From assembly GCF_002926065.1 (NCBI RefSeq), contig NZ_PREZ01000006.1, positions 238,773 to 302,772 on the forward strand: a stretch of 64,000 bases of DNA. Reading direction: 5' to 3'. Positions 1-8,221 of this stretch are shown piece by piece. The translations under genes were made by a program, and so were the position numbers. The stretch comes from Jeotgalibacillus proteolyticus (lineage in GTDB: Bacteria > Bacillota > Bacilli > Bacillales > Jeotgalibacillaceae). Numbering within the stretch: position 1 is the first letter of the stretch; each line of letters starts with the position of its first letter. The notes below the pieces were generated by a model, which saw only the letters and a program-made list of their open reading frames with translations, was not told the DNA's origin and searched no databases.

Positions 1-455
1 TACCCTATGGACAAATGCTCCTATTAAAACATATCGGAATTATTCCTATTTTGGTATTTGCTTTTATCAATGGGGTATTGGCAAGAAGAGCTGTGAGCTC
101 TCCATCCTTTAATCCCCGTCCATGGGTAAAAGCGGAAACGATTGTGATTTTAATTGTGTTCTTCTTTACAAGTATCTTAGGAACACTGCCACCGCCCCAT
201 GAGGTTGATTTTGCCGCTGATTCTCAAGGCTCCTCCAGCTGGGTGGAATGGATACTCGGCAAGGAAATCCTTCCTGCAGCCAATGTAACGTTAACCGCAA
301 ATACAATGTCAATTTTACTATTCGTAACTTCGCTGTTATTCCTTATCCTTATTATTTTAAGCTTCAAAAAAGTAAAGCCGGCAGTGGGCGTTTTCTTCGC
401 AGGGAGTTTTATTGCCTCAATGTATTTAGGACTGATTTTGTCTCTAAGCTTATAA
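1..455 (+). CDS. CopD-type copper resistance membrane protein (C-terminal part)
   Basis: The reading frame is already open at the left edge (codons PYGQ precede the first Met at 15), so this is the 3' end of a longer gene. The visible ~150 residues hold about four hydrophobic membrane segments, including a KHIGIIPILVFAF helix, followed by ARR and a NPRPWVKAE loop, and a conserved TLPPPHEVD stretch. This pattern is that of the CopD domain of YcnJ-like proteins, which act in copper import or homeostasis in the cytoplasmic membrane. The N-terminal CopC-like portion, if there is one, lies outside the window. A hairpin follows about 10 bases after the stop. Family assignment is fairly sure; metal specificity cannot be seen. 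Confidence 0.75.
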   Translation, partial: PYGQMLLLKHIGIIPILVFAFINGVLARRAVSSPSFNPRPWVKAETIVILIVFFFTSILGTLPPPHEVDFAADSQGSSSWVEWILGKEILPAANVTLTANTMSILLFVTSLLFLILIILSFKKVKPAVGVFFAGSFIASMYLGLILSLSL

Positions 456-466
456 TTTACAGAATA

Positions 467-498
467 AAGGGTCTGGGACAAATAGGTCTCAGGCCCTT
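467..498 (+). terminator. Terminator-like hairpin after CopD gene
   Basis: A 13-bp stem (AAGGGTCTGGGAC pairing with GTCTCAGGCCCTT, with G-U pairs) sits directly after the CopD stop. The T tail is weak. The same sequence type recurs at 14652 and 62075, so it belongs to a dispersed terminator family. Confidence 0.55.
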
Positions 499-521
499 AT
501 ACCCGGTTCACTGCGCTTCAG

Positions 522-560
522 ATTCGACAGGTGCCTATTCGACAAGTGCCTGGCACCTGT
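522..560. repeat. Dispersed GTGCC/TCGACA repeat, copy 1
   Basis: Two tandem units of the form TTCGACAGGTGCC and TTCGACAAGTGCCTGGCACC lie between genes. GTGCCTGGCAC is itself palindromic. Related copies occur at 45991-46069 and 48905-49034. Function unknown. Confidence 0.7.
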
Positions 561-728
561 TAGTAAGGTTTATCGAATATTAACAGCTATTTAAAAGAAT
601 TAATACAAATTAAACCCTTATCAACTGAAGTCTCTATATACCCAATAATCTGGTCTAGAGTGAACACCATAAGCGGCTAAGCAAAAAACTTTAAATACCG
701 ACACTTCATTGACTTTCCAGCAAAAACA

Positions 729-780
729 AAAGCTGGCTATTTTCTAAATGATTTAAACCATTTAGATACTAGCCAGCTTT
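729..780 (-). terminator. Long two-step hairpin, probable terminator of the DUF3231 gene
   Basis: An 11-bp perfect outer stem (AAAGCTGGCTA / TAGCCAGCTTT) encloses an 8-bp inner stem (TCTAAATG / CATTTAGA). On the minus strand the outer stem is followed by TTTTGTTTTTG, so it could end transcripts coming from the DUF3231 gene at 979-1479. Confidence 0.55.
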
Positions 781-978
781 GCTGCTATTCTAAGTTTCAT
801 TAGAATTTCATTATGATTTAAGTACATAATAATGGAAGTGGATGCTTTTTCGGCCCATTATTTGGTGTTTAGTTCGTTGATTAAAAAGTCGTGTAAAGAA
901 GACTAAAAAGAATGGTTCATTTTTTAGGGGTATCTTTTTTACTCGTCATTTTTCATTTAACAAACTTCGGATGCCTGA

Positions 979-1479
979 TTATTGCCCTTGGTGAAGAGGT
1001 GGCGGAACGAGCCAGCCTTTTTCTTTGCTTAGTCTTAAAAATTTAGCGCCAAGTGCTGCTTTTTGCATATGAAATTGGCCAAAAAGCAAAGCAATGTCTT
1101 CACGAATTGATTGACCGATGATTTGGCTGCAAGCAACTAGACCAGCTGCAATATCCATGGAGATTGATGCTGAAATTTCCACGTCATGAAACCTTGCACC
1201 AGTTGGAATTTCATCTAACTTAGCTACGGGACGGGAAGGAGGTGTTGGAGGTAAGCCAATGCCATTTTCTTTTAAAATCGTTTCCAGCTGTTCAACTTCC
1301 TGTTCCCCCAGCTTTATTGCTTCTTCGATTAACTCCTGCAAATCGCGGTCACCTGCATGATTAATTAACGTTTGGAATTTGGCTATTCCAGCTTTTGCAG
1401 TAGAAAGATATGACCAGGTGCCAAACACTTCACCATAATGCATGGGTTCAACTTTTGGATTGCCGCTCAAAATTCCCAT
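979..1479 (-). CDS. DUF3231 family protein
   Basis: This 166-residue protein begins GILSGNPKVEPMHYGEVFG and ends with EKGWLVPPPLH, the hallmark ends of the DUF3231 domain found in many Bacillus proteins. The domain is predicted to be an all-helical, ferritin-like bundle; its biochemical role is unknown. There is a single copy of the domain, whereas some relatives carry two. The ATG follows AAGGAGGATCACA, a strong ribosome site. It appears to be monocistronic, with the hairpin at 729-780 downstream. I cannot name a substrate. Confidence 0.85.
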   Translation of the reverse strand: MGILSGNPKVEPMHYGEVFGTWSYLSTAKAGIAKFQTLINHAGDRDLQELIEEAIKLGEQEVEQLETILKENGIGLPPTPPSRPVAKLDEIPTGARFHDVEISASISMDIAAGLVACSQIIGQSIREDIALLFGQFHMQKAALGAKFLRLSKEKGWLVPPPLHQGQ

Positions 1480-1872
1480 TGTGATCCTCCTTAATAAATA
1501 AAATTTGTCACTTTTCTCCGGAAAATCCTCCGGTCATTGTGGACAAATTTATTATGTCCAACAATCTTGACTTTATAAAAAAAGCAAAGAAAAGGAAAAA
1601 AGAATTTTAAGAAGTCTGCACTGATCGTTATTATCTTACCCTCAACGTTATTGTATCATGGTGGGAGCCAACGACTTTCACTGTGATCAGCTGGGTTGGG
1701 AGCTGGTTTTATTCTTTAATGGGAGTGAGTACTTAAATATTTAACTGCTTAGTTTTATAAAGTATCCTCATAAATATCCCCTAAATAGAGGAAGCAGAAA
1801 ATTTGTTCAATGTTTACGGCGAATGGTAACATGGACAAACTTAACTTAGGTAAAAATAGAGGAGGATCCTTA
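1480..1872. other. Intergenic region, possible gene remnant
   Basis: This gap separates the divergent DUF3231 and YkvR-like genes. On the plus strand about 1620-1735 translates to a short hydrophobic stretch with WWEPTTFTVISWVGSW that ends at a stop and has no start. It could be the tail of a lost membrane protein, but chance cannot be excluded. Confidence 0.35.
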
Positions 1873-2172
1873 ATGGTAAATGAAGTGATTTTGGACGATT
1901 ATTCTTTGAAAGTAACTGGTTTTGAACAAGGAGCGGCCACAAACAGCTCCGGAAAAGAAGCAAAGACCATTCGGTTTGATTTCGAAGTAAGAGGCGGGAC
2001 TGAGTACCACGACGTTACGGTCCATTTATACAAAAATACGTTTGATGTAAAGGTTCCTGAGCTTGATTTGAGCTTCAGAGGAACCATCAACAATTACTCT
2101 ACTTCACGGACTGATTTCACGGATGAACATTCTTCATCCCTATTCAGCCTGGAGCTGATTGAAATTGGGTAG
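1873..2172 (+). CDS. YkvR-like DUF3219 family protein
   Basis: This small 99-residue cytosolic protein matches the YkvR/DUF3219 family, with the pattern YHDVTVHLYKNTFDVKVPE followed by LSFRGTINNYSTS. The family is a small beta-rich fold with no known function. I chose the ATG at 1873 because it lies 7 bases after GGAGGA; an in-frame ATG at 1810 has no ribosome site and would add residues not found in the family. The stop overlaps the start of the next gene by 14 bases, so the two are probably cotranscribed and translationally coupled. Confidence 0.8.
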   Translation: MVNEVILDDYSLKVTGFEQGAATNSSGKEAKTIRFDFEVRGGTEYHDVTVHLYKNTFDVKVPELDLSFRGTINNYSTSRTDFTDEHSSSLFSLELIEIG

Positions 2173-3175
2173 GAAAAATCCACTGAAATTAAGCATCCTG
2201 GATCAATCACCTGTATCCGCTGGCAAAACACCAGCCACGGCTTTGCAGGCTTCCATGGAGCTTGCAAAAAGCGGGGAACAGCTCGGGTACACGCGCTATT
2301 GGATTGCCGAGCATCACGATTTTTCCGGACTGTCCTGTTCTGCGCCCGAAGTGATGCTGGGCTACATTGGGGCACACACCAAAACAATCCGCATCGGGGC
2401 AGGGGCGGTATTGCTTCCGCATTATAAACCGTACAAGGTTGCTGAAGTCTATAATATGCTGGCGACTCTGTTTCCAGACAGAATTGATTTAGGGATCGGA
2501 AGGGCTCCCGGCGGATCAGCGGAAGTGACGATGGCTCTCTCGGATAATTTTTTACAAAATGTTTTCAAGATGCCGGAATCCTTTAAAGAACTTTTGCGTT
2601 TCCTCAAAGATGATTTTCCGGAAGAAGATATGTATTCAAAAGTATCTGCAGCGCCGCTTCCGGAAATTTCTCCTAAACCATGGCTTCTCGGGACTAGCAT
2701 CAAAAGTGCCAAGCTTGCTGCAGAGAACGGAAGCGCCTATACATTCGGCCATTTCATGAGCGATAAAGATGGACCGGAAATCCTTAAAACCTATGAGGAT
2801 AATTTTCAGCCGGGTTCATCCCAACGACCGGAATCGATCATAGCAGTGTCTGCCATTTGTGCAGAAACGACCGAAAAAGCTGAAGACTTGGCAAAGAGCG
2901 GTTTTCTCTGGAAATTAAAAATGGAAAAAGGAGAAGGCAGCGAAGGGGTTCCTTCACTAGAGGAAGCCGAACGCTATCCATATACAAGCGGAGAACAACA
3001 AGTAATTGATGAAATGCGACGCAAAATAATCATCGGCAATCCAAAAGAGGTACGGGAGCAGCTTGAACAGCTCCAATCAATCTACCACAATGATGAATTC
3101 ATGATCGTTACTATCACTCATGACTATATGGATCGCTTACGGTCGTATAAATTGATTGCTGATGAACTCCTGTAA
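2159..3175 (+). CDS. LLM-class flavin-dependent monooxygenase (YvbT-like)
   Basis: This 338-residue luciferase-like monooxygenase uses reduced FMN to oxygenate an unknown small substrate. The family signature is plain: LSILDQSPVSAGKTP at the start, RYWIAEHHDFSG, IGAGAVLLPHYKPYKVAE, and RIDLGIGRAPGGSAE. Start is a TTG at 2159, just after GGAG at 2151, overlapping the preceding YkvR-like gene. A perfect terminator follows. Two more relatives lie at 4961 and 6188 but on the other strand. Family assignment is firm, substrate unknown. Confidence 0.88.
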   Translation: MKLGRKNPLKLSILDQSPVSAGKTPATALQASMELAKSGEQLGYTRYWIAEHHDFSGLSCSAPEVMLGYIGAHTKTIRIGAGAVLLPHYKPYKVAEVYNMLATLFPDRIDLGIGRAPGGSAEVTMALSDNFLQNVFKMPESFKELLRFLKDDFPEEDMYSKVSAAPLPEISPKPWLLGTSIKSAKLAAENGSAYTFGHFMSDKDGPEILKTYEDNFQPGSSQRPESIIAVSAICAETTEKAEDLAKSGFLWKLKMEKGEGSEGVPSLEEAERYPYTSGEQQVIDEMRRKIIIGNPKEVREQLEQLQSIYHNDEFMIVTITHDYMDRLRSYKLIADELL

Positions 3176-3178
3176 TAA

Positions 3179-3213
3179 AACAACCAGTTACTATAGGATA
3201 ACTGGTTGTTTTT
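3179..3213 (+). terminator. Rho-independent terminator
   Basis: A 12-bp perfect stem (AACAACCAGTTA / TAACTGGTTGTT) with a short loop and trailing T run follows immediately after the monooxygenase stop. Confidence 0.9.
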
Positions 3214-3301
3214 GTATTTAGCTGATTGCATTTTTGAAGAAATATTTGAGTTAGGTTTCCGCGTTTCTATAATGAAGCGATTAATTGATAAAGGGTGTTA
3301 A

Positions 3302-3550
3302 AGGAAATTTGCTAAGTACAAACTAGATATCCAAGAATTAGAACAAGCATTAGAGGAAGTGACTAAACAAATGTCACAGCTTCGAAAAGACAACAAATGG
3401 CTGCCTGATGTAAGGCTTATCACCGGAAACCGGAAATCTCAATCTCTAAAAGGTTTTTCGGGTCTCGCCGTTGCATTTGATCTTTCCGCTTTTTCAGGTC
3501 ATTATTTGATGAACAGGATGATCTTATTAAAAAGCGGCGTTAAGGTCTAA
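3302..3550 (+). pseudogene. Unrecognised short reading frame, probably a gene remnant
   Basis: The frame is open from 3302 to the stop at 3548-3550 and contains a coiled-coil-like stretch (LDIQELEQALEEVTKQMSQL). Upstream, the same frame reads FEEIFELGFRVSIMKRLIDK before a TAA at 3299-3301, which suggests one older gene now cut by a stop. The only starts (GTG 3359, ATG 3371) lack a ribosome site. I do not recognise the family. It could equally be non-coding. Confidence 0.3.
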
Positions 3551-3690
3551 GTTCTTTTTTTATAGATAAATTCCTTTTTCCTCTCACCTGCCCCTTTAGT
3601 TTAACATTAATTTCCTTTTGATGGACAAAGAAAAAAGCACTCCTTATTAAAGGAAAACTCCCAATAGTTTAAGTACATTTAGTTACAAAG

Positions 3691-3815
3691 TTATGCGTTA
3701 CCTTTTTTCTTTTTCAGGTTTTTCAATAGGTAGATTCCTCCTATTATAAGAATTAGAATGATAACTACTTGTAATAGCTCCAAATTGTAAAAATGCCAGC
3801 TGATAAGAAACTCAT
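3691..3815 (-). pseudogene. Small single-pass membrane protein, apparently frameshifted at codon 1-2
   Basis: A good ribosome site (AAGGGGG) sits 5 bases before an ATG at 3815, but that frame stops after 16 codons. The adjacent frame, entered by one base of shift right at the start codon, reads 40 codons as a typical small membrane protein: EFLISWHF, a hydrophobic helix LQVVIILILIIGGIYLL, then a basic tail KNLKKKKGNA. A single missing base after ATG would explain it. It is either a recent pseudogene or a sequence error. Function unknown. Confidence 0.45.
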
Positions 3816-4002
3816 ATTATCCCCCTTATTTAATTCAGCTAAATCGCTTCTTCACTGTAGATTATTCTTAAATTTACATATGCAGTAAAATTCTATATCC
3901 ATTTTGATAAAAAATTTACAAGGTTATGTCATACGAGACGAAGTAAGCTTACAAATTATAACCAAGGAAATTTGAACGTATTCTCTATTTCCACTTCAAA
4001 GA

Positions 4003-4040
4003 AAAGGCCATCTTTCTGTAATCTAGAAAGATGGCTTTTA
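4003..4040 (-). terminator. Terminator of the hslO operon
   Basis: An 11-bp stem (GCCATCTTTCT / AGAAAGATGGC) has T-rich flanks on both strands, located 25 bases beyond the hslO stop. Confidence 0.85.
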
Positions 4041-4064
4041 ATGGTGAGAATAACGTAAACTTTA

Positions 4065-4943
4065 TTATACAGCCGCTTCGAGTAATAACTCTAAATCTTG
4101 TTTAGAGAAATGGTAGTTTTCATTACAAAAATGACAGTTTGCGTCAGCTTGTCCGTCTGTCTGAATCATATCCTGAATCTCGACGCCACCCAGACTAATA
4201 ATGGCATTCGTAATTCTCTCCTCGGAGCATTGGCACTGAAACTGAACTGGTATAGTCTCTAAAAACTTTACATTACCTGCACCTAGTACTTGTTCGAGTA
4301 TTTGCTCAGGCATCATTCCCTGCTCCACCATTGATGAAATAGGCATGATATCTTTCAAACGTTCTTCAATCAGTTGGATGGTTTCATCATCTGTTCCAGG
4401 CATTAGTTGAATGATGAAGCCCCCCGCCGCCTGAATCGTTTGATCCGGATTAACTAAAACACCTACTCCTACAGATGAAGGTACTTGCTCTGAATTGACA
4501 ATATATGATGTGAAATCCTCACCTAACTCACCTGACACAAGAGGAACATATCCAACAAAAGGCTGTTGTAAGCCAATATCCTTTGATACAGTCAACATAC
4601 CGTCTGTTCCAACGGCTCTTTTCACATCTAGTTTACCTTGGTTATTTAAATCAAAATGAGTTTGAGGATTTGTTACGTAGCCCCTCACTTCCCCTTTTGT
4701 GTTTGCATCGACTAAAATGGTGCCAATTGGGCCGCCACCGTTAATTTTTATCGATATTTTCTCCTCACCCTTTAACATAGAGCCAAGTATCACGCCAGCT
4801 GTCATCGAACGTCCCAGAGCTGCAGAGGCAGTTGGCCATGTTTGATGACGACGCTCCGCTTCTCCGACAGTTTCTGTTGTGATTGCCGCATAGGCACGCA
4901 CCTGATTGTTATAAGCAGTTGCTTTCACTAAATAATCCTTCAT
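4065..4943 (-). CDS. hslO: Hsp33 redox-regulated chaperone
   Basis: Hsp33 is a cytosolic holdase switched on by oxidative loss of a zinc ion. The 292-residue length equals the Bacillus family. The protein starts [20 protein letters not shown] and carries the redox switch as CQC at residues 237-239 and CHFC at 270-273. I chose the ATG at 4943 because AAGGAAG lies 7 bases upstream; the ATG two codons earlier is too close. It is the last gene of a five-gene operon (Rrf2, monooxygenase, DUF896, monooxygenase, hslO) with gaps of about 20 bases or less. This is an unusual location, since Bacillus hslO normally sits beside ftsH and cysK. Whether a second copy exists elsewhere cannot be told from this window. 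Confidence 0.95.
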   Translation of the reverse strand: MKDYLVKATAYNNQVRAYAAITTETVGEAERRHQTWPTASAALGRSMTAGVILGSMLKGEEKISIKINGGGPIGTILVDANTKGEVRGYVTNPQTHFDLNNQGKLDVKRAVGTDGMLTVSKDIGLQQPFVGYVPLVSGELGEDFTSYIVNSEQVPSSVGVGVLVNPDQTIQAAGGFIIQLMPGTDDETIQLIEERLKDIMPISSMVEQGMMPEQILEQVLGAGNVKFLETIPVQFQCQCSEERITNAIISLGGVEIQDMIQTDGQADANCHFCNENYHFSKQDLELLLEAAV

Positions 4944-4960
4944 TTCCATACTTCCTTTCT

Positions 4961-5962
4961 TTACAGCAATTCCTGTGCTAATAAGCGATAGACATTCAAA
5001 CGTTTCTCTTGTGAATGGGGTATACTGCAAATCATTGCTTCATCAAATCCATATTGTTGTTGTTCTTGTTGTAATCGCGCTGCAATTTCTTTTGCAGATC
5101 CTACTAAGTGGATTTTTCGGCTGTCTTGAATCATCATTCGATCCATTTCCGTCAACGGATAGTCACGGGCTTCTTCAGGCGTCAAAACTTGACCGATTTT
5201 GCCTTTCGTAAACTGTAATCGCCAAATATCTTGGGGCGCTGCTTCAAACTCAGCTTCTTCTGCTGTTTCGGCTGTTGTCACCATATAGGAAACATTGATT
5301 TCCGGCTTCTCCATAAACGCTGAAGGTTGAAAGTTCTTCTTATAAGCTTCCAAAATCGACTCGGATAACTGACCATTAAAAAACTGGGCAAACGAATAAC
5401 CAACGCCCATACGCCCTGCCTGAATGGCGCTATTGCCACTCGAACCTAATAGCCAAGCTTCAGGCAACACAATTTTGGATGGCGTGGCTATCGTTTTATT
5501 GTATAGTCTATCGTCTGGTACTTCATCATTGATCAATTGCAGCGCTATATCGAATTTTTCATACATATTGTTGATCATCGGAGGGCGTCCTTCGGATAAA
5601 GCATAGATAGAATCATTATCTCCTCCTGGCGCTCGACCCACACCAAAATCAATTCGGCCTGGTGAAAATGCGCTCAGTGTTTTAAATACTTCAGCCAGTT
5701 TTAGCGGAGAATAGTGCATCATCATTGTACCACCGGTTCCGAGGTGGATTTGTTTCGTTTTGGCAGCTAAATGGGCTGCTGTCACCTCTGGAGCTGAACT
5801 TGCAAAAGTGTTTGTACCATGATGCTCTGCCATCCACATTCGACGGTAGCCTAATTCATCTGCCAAAATAGCGAGCTCTTCTGCTTTTTTCAATGCATCT
5901 GGTGAATTATTTCCCTTTGTTACGGGTGCCTGATCCAGAACACTTAACCTCATGTCGTTCAC
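4961..5962 (-). CDS. LLM-class flavin-dependent monooxygenase
   Basis: This 333-residue member of the luciferase-like fold shows [50 protein letters not shown] and [15 protein letters not shown]. It should be an FMNH2/O2-dependent oxygenase of unknown substrate. The start ATG overlaps the stop of the upstream DUF896 gene by ATGA, showing translational coupling, and hslO begins 17 bases after its stop. It is a paralogue of the enzyme at 2159. The shared operon with Hsp33 and an Rrf2 regulator suggests a role in redox or electrophile stress (inference). Confidence 0.87.
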   Translation of the reverse strand: MNDMRLSVLDQAPVTKGNNSPDALKKAEELAILADELGYRRMWMAEHHGTNTFASSAPEVTAAHLAAKTKQIHLGTGGTMMMHYSPLKLAEVFKTLSAFSPGRIDFGVGRAPGGDNDSIYALSEGRPPMINNMYEKFDIALQLINDEVPDDRLYNKTIATPSKIVLPEAWLLGSSGNSAIQAGRMGVGYSFAQFFNGQLSESILEAYKKNFQPSAFMEKPEINVSYMVTTAETAEEAEFEAAPQDIWRLQFTKGKIGQVLTPEEARDYPLTEMDRMMIQDSRKIHLVGSAKEIAARLQQEQQQYGFDEAMICSIPHSQEKRLNVYRLLAQELL

Positions 5963-6171
5963 TTCCTCTTTTGCTGTAGTTTTTCGGGTGTTACATCATT
6001 GCCCAAAGGATCCAGTACCGTTATACCCGACACAGTATTGAGAACCTGCCCTCGAATTTCACGTAAATAATCTTGCTGCAAGACGGTTTGTTCAACCATT
6101 TCAGCATTGGTTAAACCCTCTTCACGCTGTTTTTTTGCTAATTTATTAATACGATCTAAACCTTTAATCAT
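5959..6171 (-). CDS. DUF896 (YnzC-like) small protein
   Basis: This 70-residue basic helical protein matches the DUF896 family: RINKLAKKQREEGLT, then QQDYLREIRGQV, and the terminal motif [17 protein letters not shown]. Family members such as YnzC form a two-helix hairpin of unknown function. The gene is locked into the redox operon: its stop overlaps the next start (ATGA) and its start follows the upstream monooxygenase by 16 bases. A DUF896 protein between two flavin monooxygenases is unusual. Confidence 0.85.
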   Translation of the reverse strand: MIKGLDRINKLAKKQREEGLTNAEMVEQTVLQQDYLREIRGQVLNTVSGITVLDPLGNDVTPEKLQQKRK

Positions 6172-6187
6172 CTAACTTCCACTTCTT

Positions 6188-7135
6188 TCATTGTTTATTT
6201 GGAGAGAAATGAGGAACTATATATTCGCCTAGTTCTTGAATCACTTCTGCAGCTGGGCGCTTACTATTTTTTAAACCAAACATAACATGGTTAACACCAG
6301 CATCCGAATAAGCGTGTAAATAATCGATTAGAAATTTATAACCCGATCTAAACCCGCCCTTTATCGGCTTAGGTGCTTCATTTGAATTCTCTGATAAGTC
6401 AATTGCCAAACTTTGCGCAAATGGTTTGAACACGCCAGCTGCTTCTCGCCATTTTTTCACAAGTTCACGTTGCTCATTGACTCCTTGAGAATAAAAAAAC
6501 CAACCATCTGTATGCTTAGCCAACCACTCAATCGTTTGGCCAGAATACCCTGTACCTAAAATCGGAATGTCCGAAAGAATTGGTTTGGGAACGACATCAC
6601 CTTGAAGCATCTCAACACGCTCTGTCTGAATTTGTGGAAATGATTCTTTCCAGACTTTTTTCATTACCACGATAGATTCTCTGAATAACGCTGCCTTTTC
6701 ATGATCATCCACTTTAAATACTGGGAATTCGATTGGCCTATCGCCAGATCCTACACCTAGTAACAATCGCTGTTTAGAGATTGTGTCCAATGAGGCAGCT
6801 GACTTTGCTACGTGAAGCGGGTGACGCAATGTCGTCACGATACTCGAAGTACCGAGAGCAATTTGATTCGTATGCGCCGCTACGTAAGAAAGAAACACCC
6901 ATGGGTCGTATAGGGCCCCAACATCATCAAGTTTCGGATTATAAAGTGGCGAATCTCTAACAAACAAAGAAGCAAATCCTAGACTTTCTGACTTTTTCGC
7001 CAGTAGCATTTGCTCTTCCAAATCCATTTTAGGAAAGCTTCCTTCATATGATTCCAAAGGAAATCCTAATCCAATCGTTAATGTATTATCTTTAAATGTT
7101 TGTGCAAAACCCTGATGGGATTTTAAATTATCCAT
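6188..7135 (-). CDS. Luciferase-type oxidoreductase, BA3436-like
   Basis: This 315-residue LLM-family protein is of a different subgroup from its neighbours, with LTIGLGFPLESYEG, SLGFASLFVRDSPLYNP, YDPWVFLSYVAAHT and LLLGVGSGDRPIEFPVF. This is the pattern of the BA3436-type luciferase oxidoreductases (TIGR03571). It likely oxidises a small molecule with reduced flavin; the substrate is unknown. It is second in the operon, 20 bases after the Rrf2 gene and 16 bases before the DUF896 gene. Confidence 0.85.
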   Translation of the reverse strand: MDNLKSHQGFAQTFKDNTLTIGLGFPLESYEGSFPKMDLEEQMLLAKKSESLGFASLFVRDSPLYNPKLDDVGALYDPWVFLSYVAAHTNQIALGTSSIVTTLRHPLHVAKSAASLDTISKQRLLLGVGSGDRPIEFPVFKVDDHEKAALFRESIVVMKKVWKESFPQIQTERVEMLQGDVVPKPILSDIPILGTGYSGQTIEWLAKHTDGWFFYSQGVNEQRELVKKWREAAGVFKPFAQSLAIDLSENSNEAPKPIKGGFRSGYKFLIDYLHAYSDAGVNHVMFGLKNSKRPAAEVIQELGEYIVPHFSPNKQ

Positions 7136-7155
7136 ATCGTTACTCTCCTAGTATC

Positions 7156-7635
7156 TTATAAAACCATTCTTTCTCTTACCCATTCCCTTAAGCCTTCTAT
7201 TTTTTCAGGAAAACGTTTCGTTGATTCTTCGTGTAGAGATTTAATCGTTTCACGCTCCAAAACTGTTTTCCAAGTCGATTCAGCTTCATCCATTAAATCG
7301 GTCAATAAACAACATTCATCTTCTTTTTCCAGGTCAAGCATGTCATCAAGAATACCACTTGGAGAATAAAGAGATTGTTGACCTTCTATAGCAAGATAAA
7401 CGTCGTACACTCGAATCTCTTCAGGTTTTCTCTTTAATTTAAATCCACCCTTTACACCTGCAACAGAGGTAATGAGATCTGCGCTTACTAGTTTTCTCAA
7501 CAGCTTTTGAAAATAAGTCGGTGAGCTCCCTAACTGTTGGCTTATTGCTTCTCCTGGTAATACCGCTCGATCTGGCAGCATATTCAGCATTAGAATAGCG
7601 TAGACCGATTGTTCAACCCCGGTTTTCATCTGCAT
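7156..7635 (-). CDS. Rrf2-family transcriptional regulator
   Basis: This 159-residue winged-helix repressor of the Rrf2 family has the helix-turn-helix in SQQLGSSPTYFQKLLRKL and the wing in TSVAGVKGGFKLKR. Classic iron-sulphur members such as IscR and NsrR have three spaced cysteines in the effector loop. Here the loop has only a CC pair (DECCLLTDL), so it may be a thiol sensor rather than an Fe-S protein. AGGAG lies 9 bases before the ATG. It heads the operon of two monooxygenases, DUF896 and hslO, and most likely controls it (inference). Confidence 0.88.
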   Translation of the reverse strand: MQMKTGVEQSVYAILMLNMLPDRAVLPGEAISQQLGSSPTYFQKLLRKLVSADLITSVAGVKGGFKLKRKPEEIRVYDVYLAIEGQQSLYSPSGILDDMLDLEKEDECCLLTDLMDEAESTWKTVLERETIKSLHEESTKRFPEKIEGLREWVRERMVL

Positions 7636-7790
7636 GATGTGCAGCTCCTTTTTATAGTTGTTTTAGTGTTTTCTGTCTAACGTGGATATTCATTATCTGC
7701 TTTATCTTAAATTATCAAGATCTAAAAGTAAAACCTTTCGTCTTATTTGTTAGCAATTACCTTTCTAGGATTCTGTAAATTCTATACAAG

Positions 7791-7822
7791 AAAATCCCTT
7801 CGCTGAAATTTCACGAAGGGAT
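7791..7822 (-). terminator. Terminator left by a degraded gene
   Basis: A stem (ATCCCTTCG / CGAAGGGAT) is followed on the minus strand by TTTTCTT. It lies just downstream of the gene remnant at 7840-7990. Confidence 0.75.
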
Positions 7823-7839
7823 GTACTGAACTTATTTTA

Positions 7840-7990
7840 CTTGTGTCTTCTACAGTAGCCGTTTGAGCACCTAACGCACGCTTTGGCAATTTCCGCTACT
7901 TTTTCAAGGCCTTGTGCATCGATTTGCTTTGCTTGATCTGGCATTGTATTATGACCTAAAATGATGACTTATTCAATAGTTATACCGAAC
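7840..7990 (-). pseudogene. Degraded C-terminal gene fragment
   Basis: The minus strand reads ILGHNTMPDQAKQ, then DAQGLEKVAEIAKA, then after a frame change ALGAQTATVEDTSK, ending at the terminator. A stop (TGA/TAA region near 7970) and a frameshift interrupt it. It looks like the tail of a small enzyme that has been deleted, fused to the GNAT fragment upstream. I could not name the family. Confidence 0.5.
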
Positions 7991-8003
7991 ACGCCACCAA
8001 AAG

Positions 8004-8159
8004 CTACTGCCTTTTGAATTTGCAAAGATAACGTTCAACACTTGGATACCTTTCACCCAGACTTGTGATTTTGAAACCAAAATGCCGATAAAAATCTACT
8101 GCATCATTATCAGTTTCGGCTGAAACCAAAGAATGTTTTTTAAGTACATAATTAATCAT
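8004..8159 (-). pseudogene. GNAT acetyltransferase fragment (C-terminal third)
   Basis: A 51-codon frame (ATG at 8159 after AAAGGAAATAAA) reads [18 protein letters not shown] and [11 protein letters not shown], the end of a GNAT-fold acetyltransferase. The acetyl-CoA-binding core is missing, so it cannot be an active enzyme. It appears to be the debris of a deletion that joined it to the fragment at 7840-7990. Confidence 0.65.
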
Positions 8160-8221
8160 TTTATTTCCTTTTTTATTCTTAAAGGAATGCTCCCGTTAGT
8201 TGAAAATGGATTTAATTATCT

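Larger units (their letters stand above)
456..978. other. Intergenic region with hairpins and repeat
   Basis: There is no convincing gene here. The stretch holds the CopD terminator, the GTGCC repeat and the long hairpin at 729-780. The rest is AT-rich and stop-rich in all frames. Confidence 0.6.
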
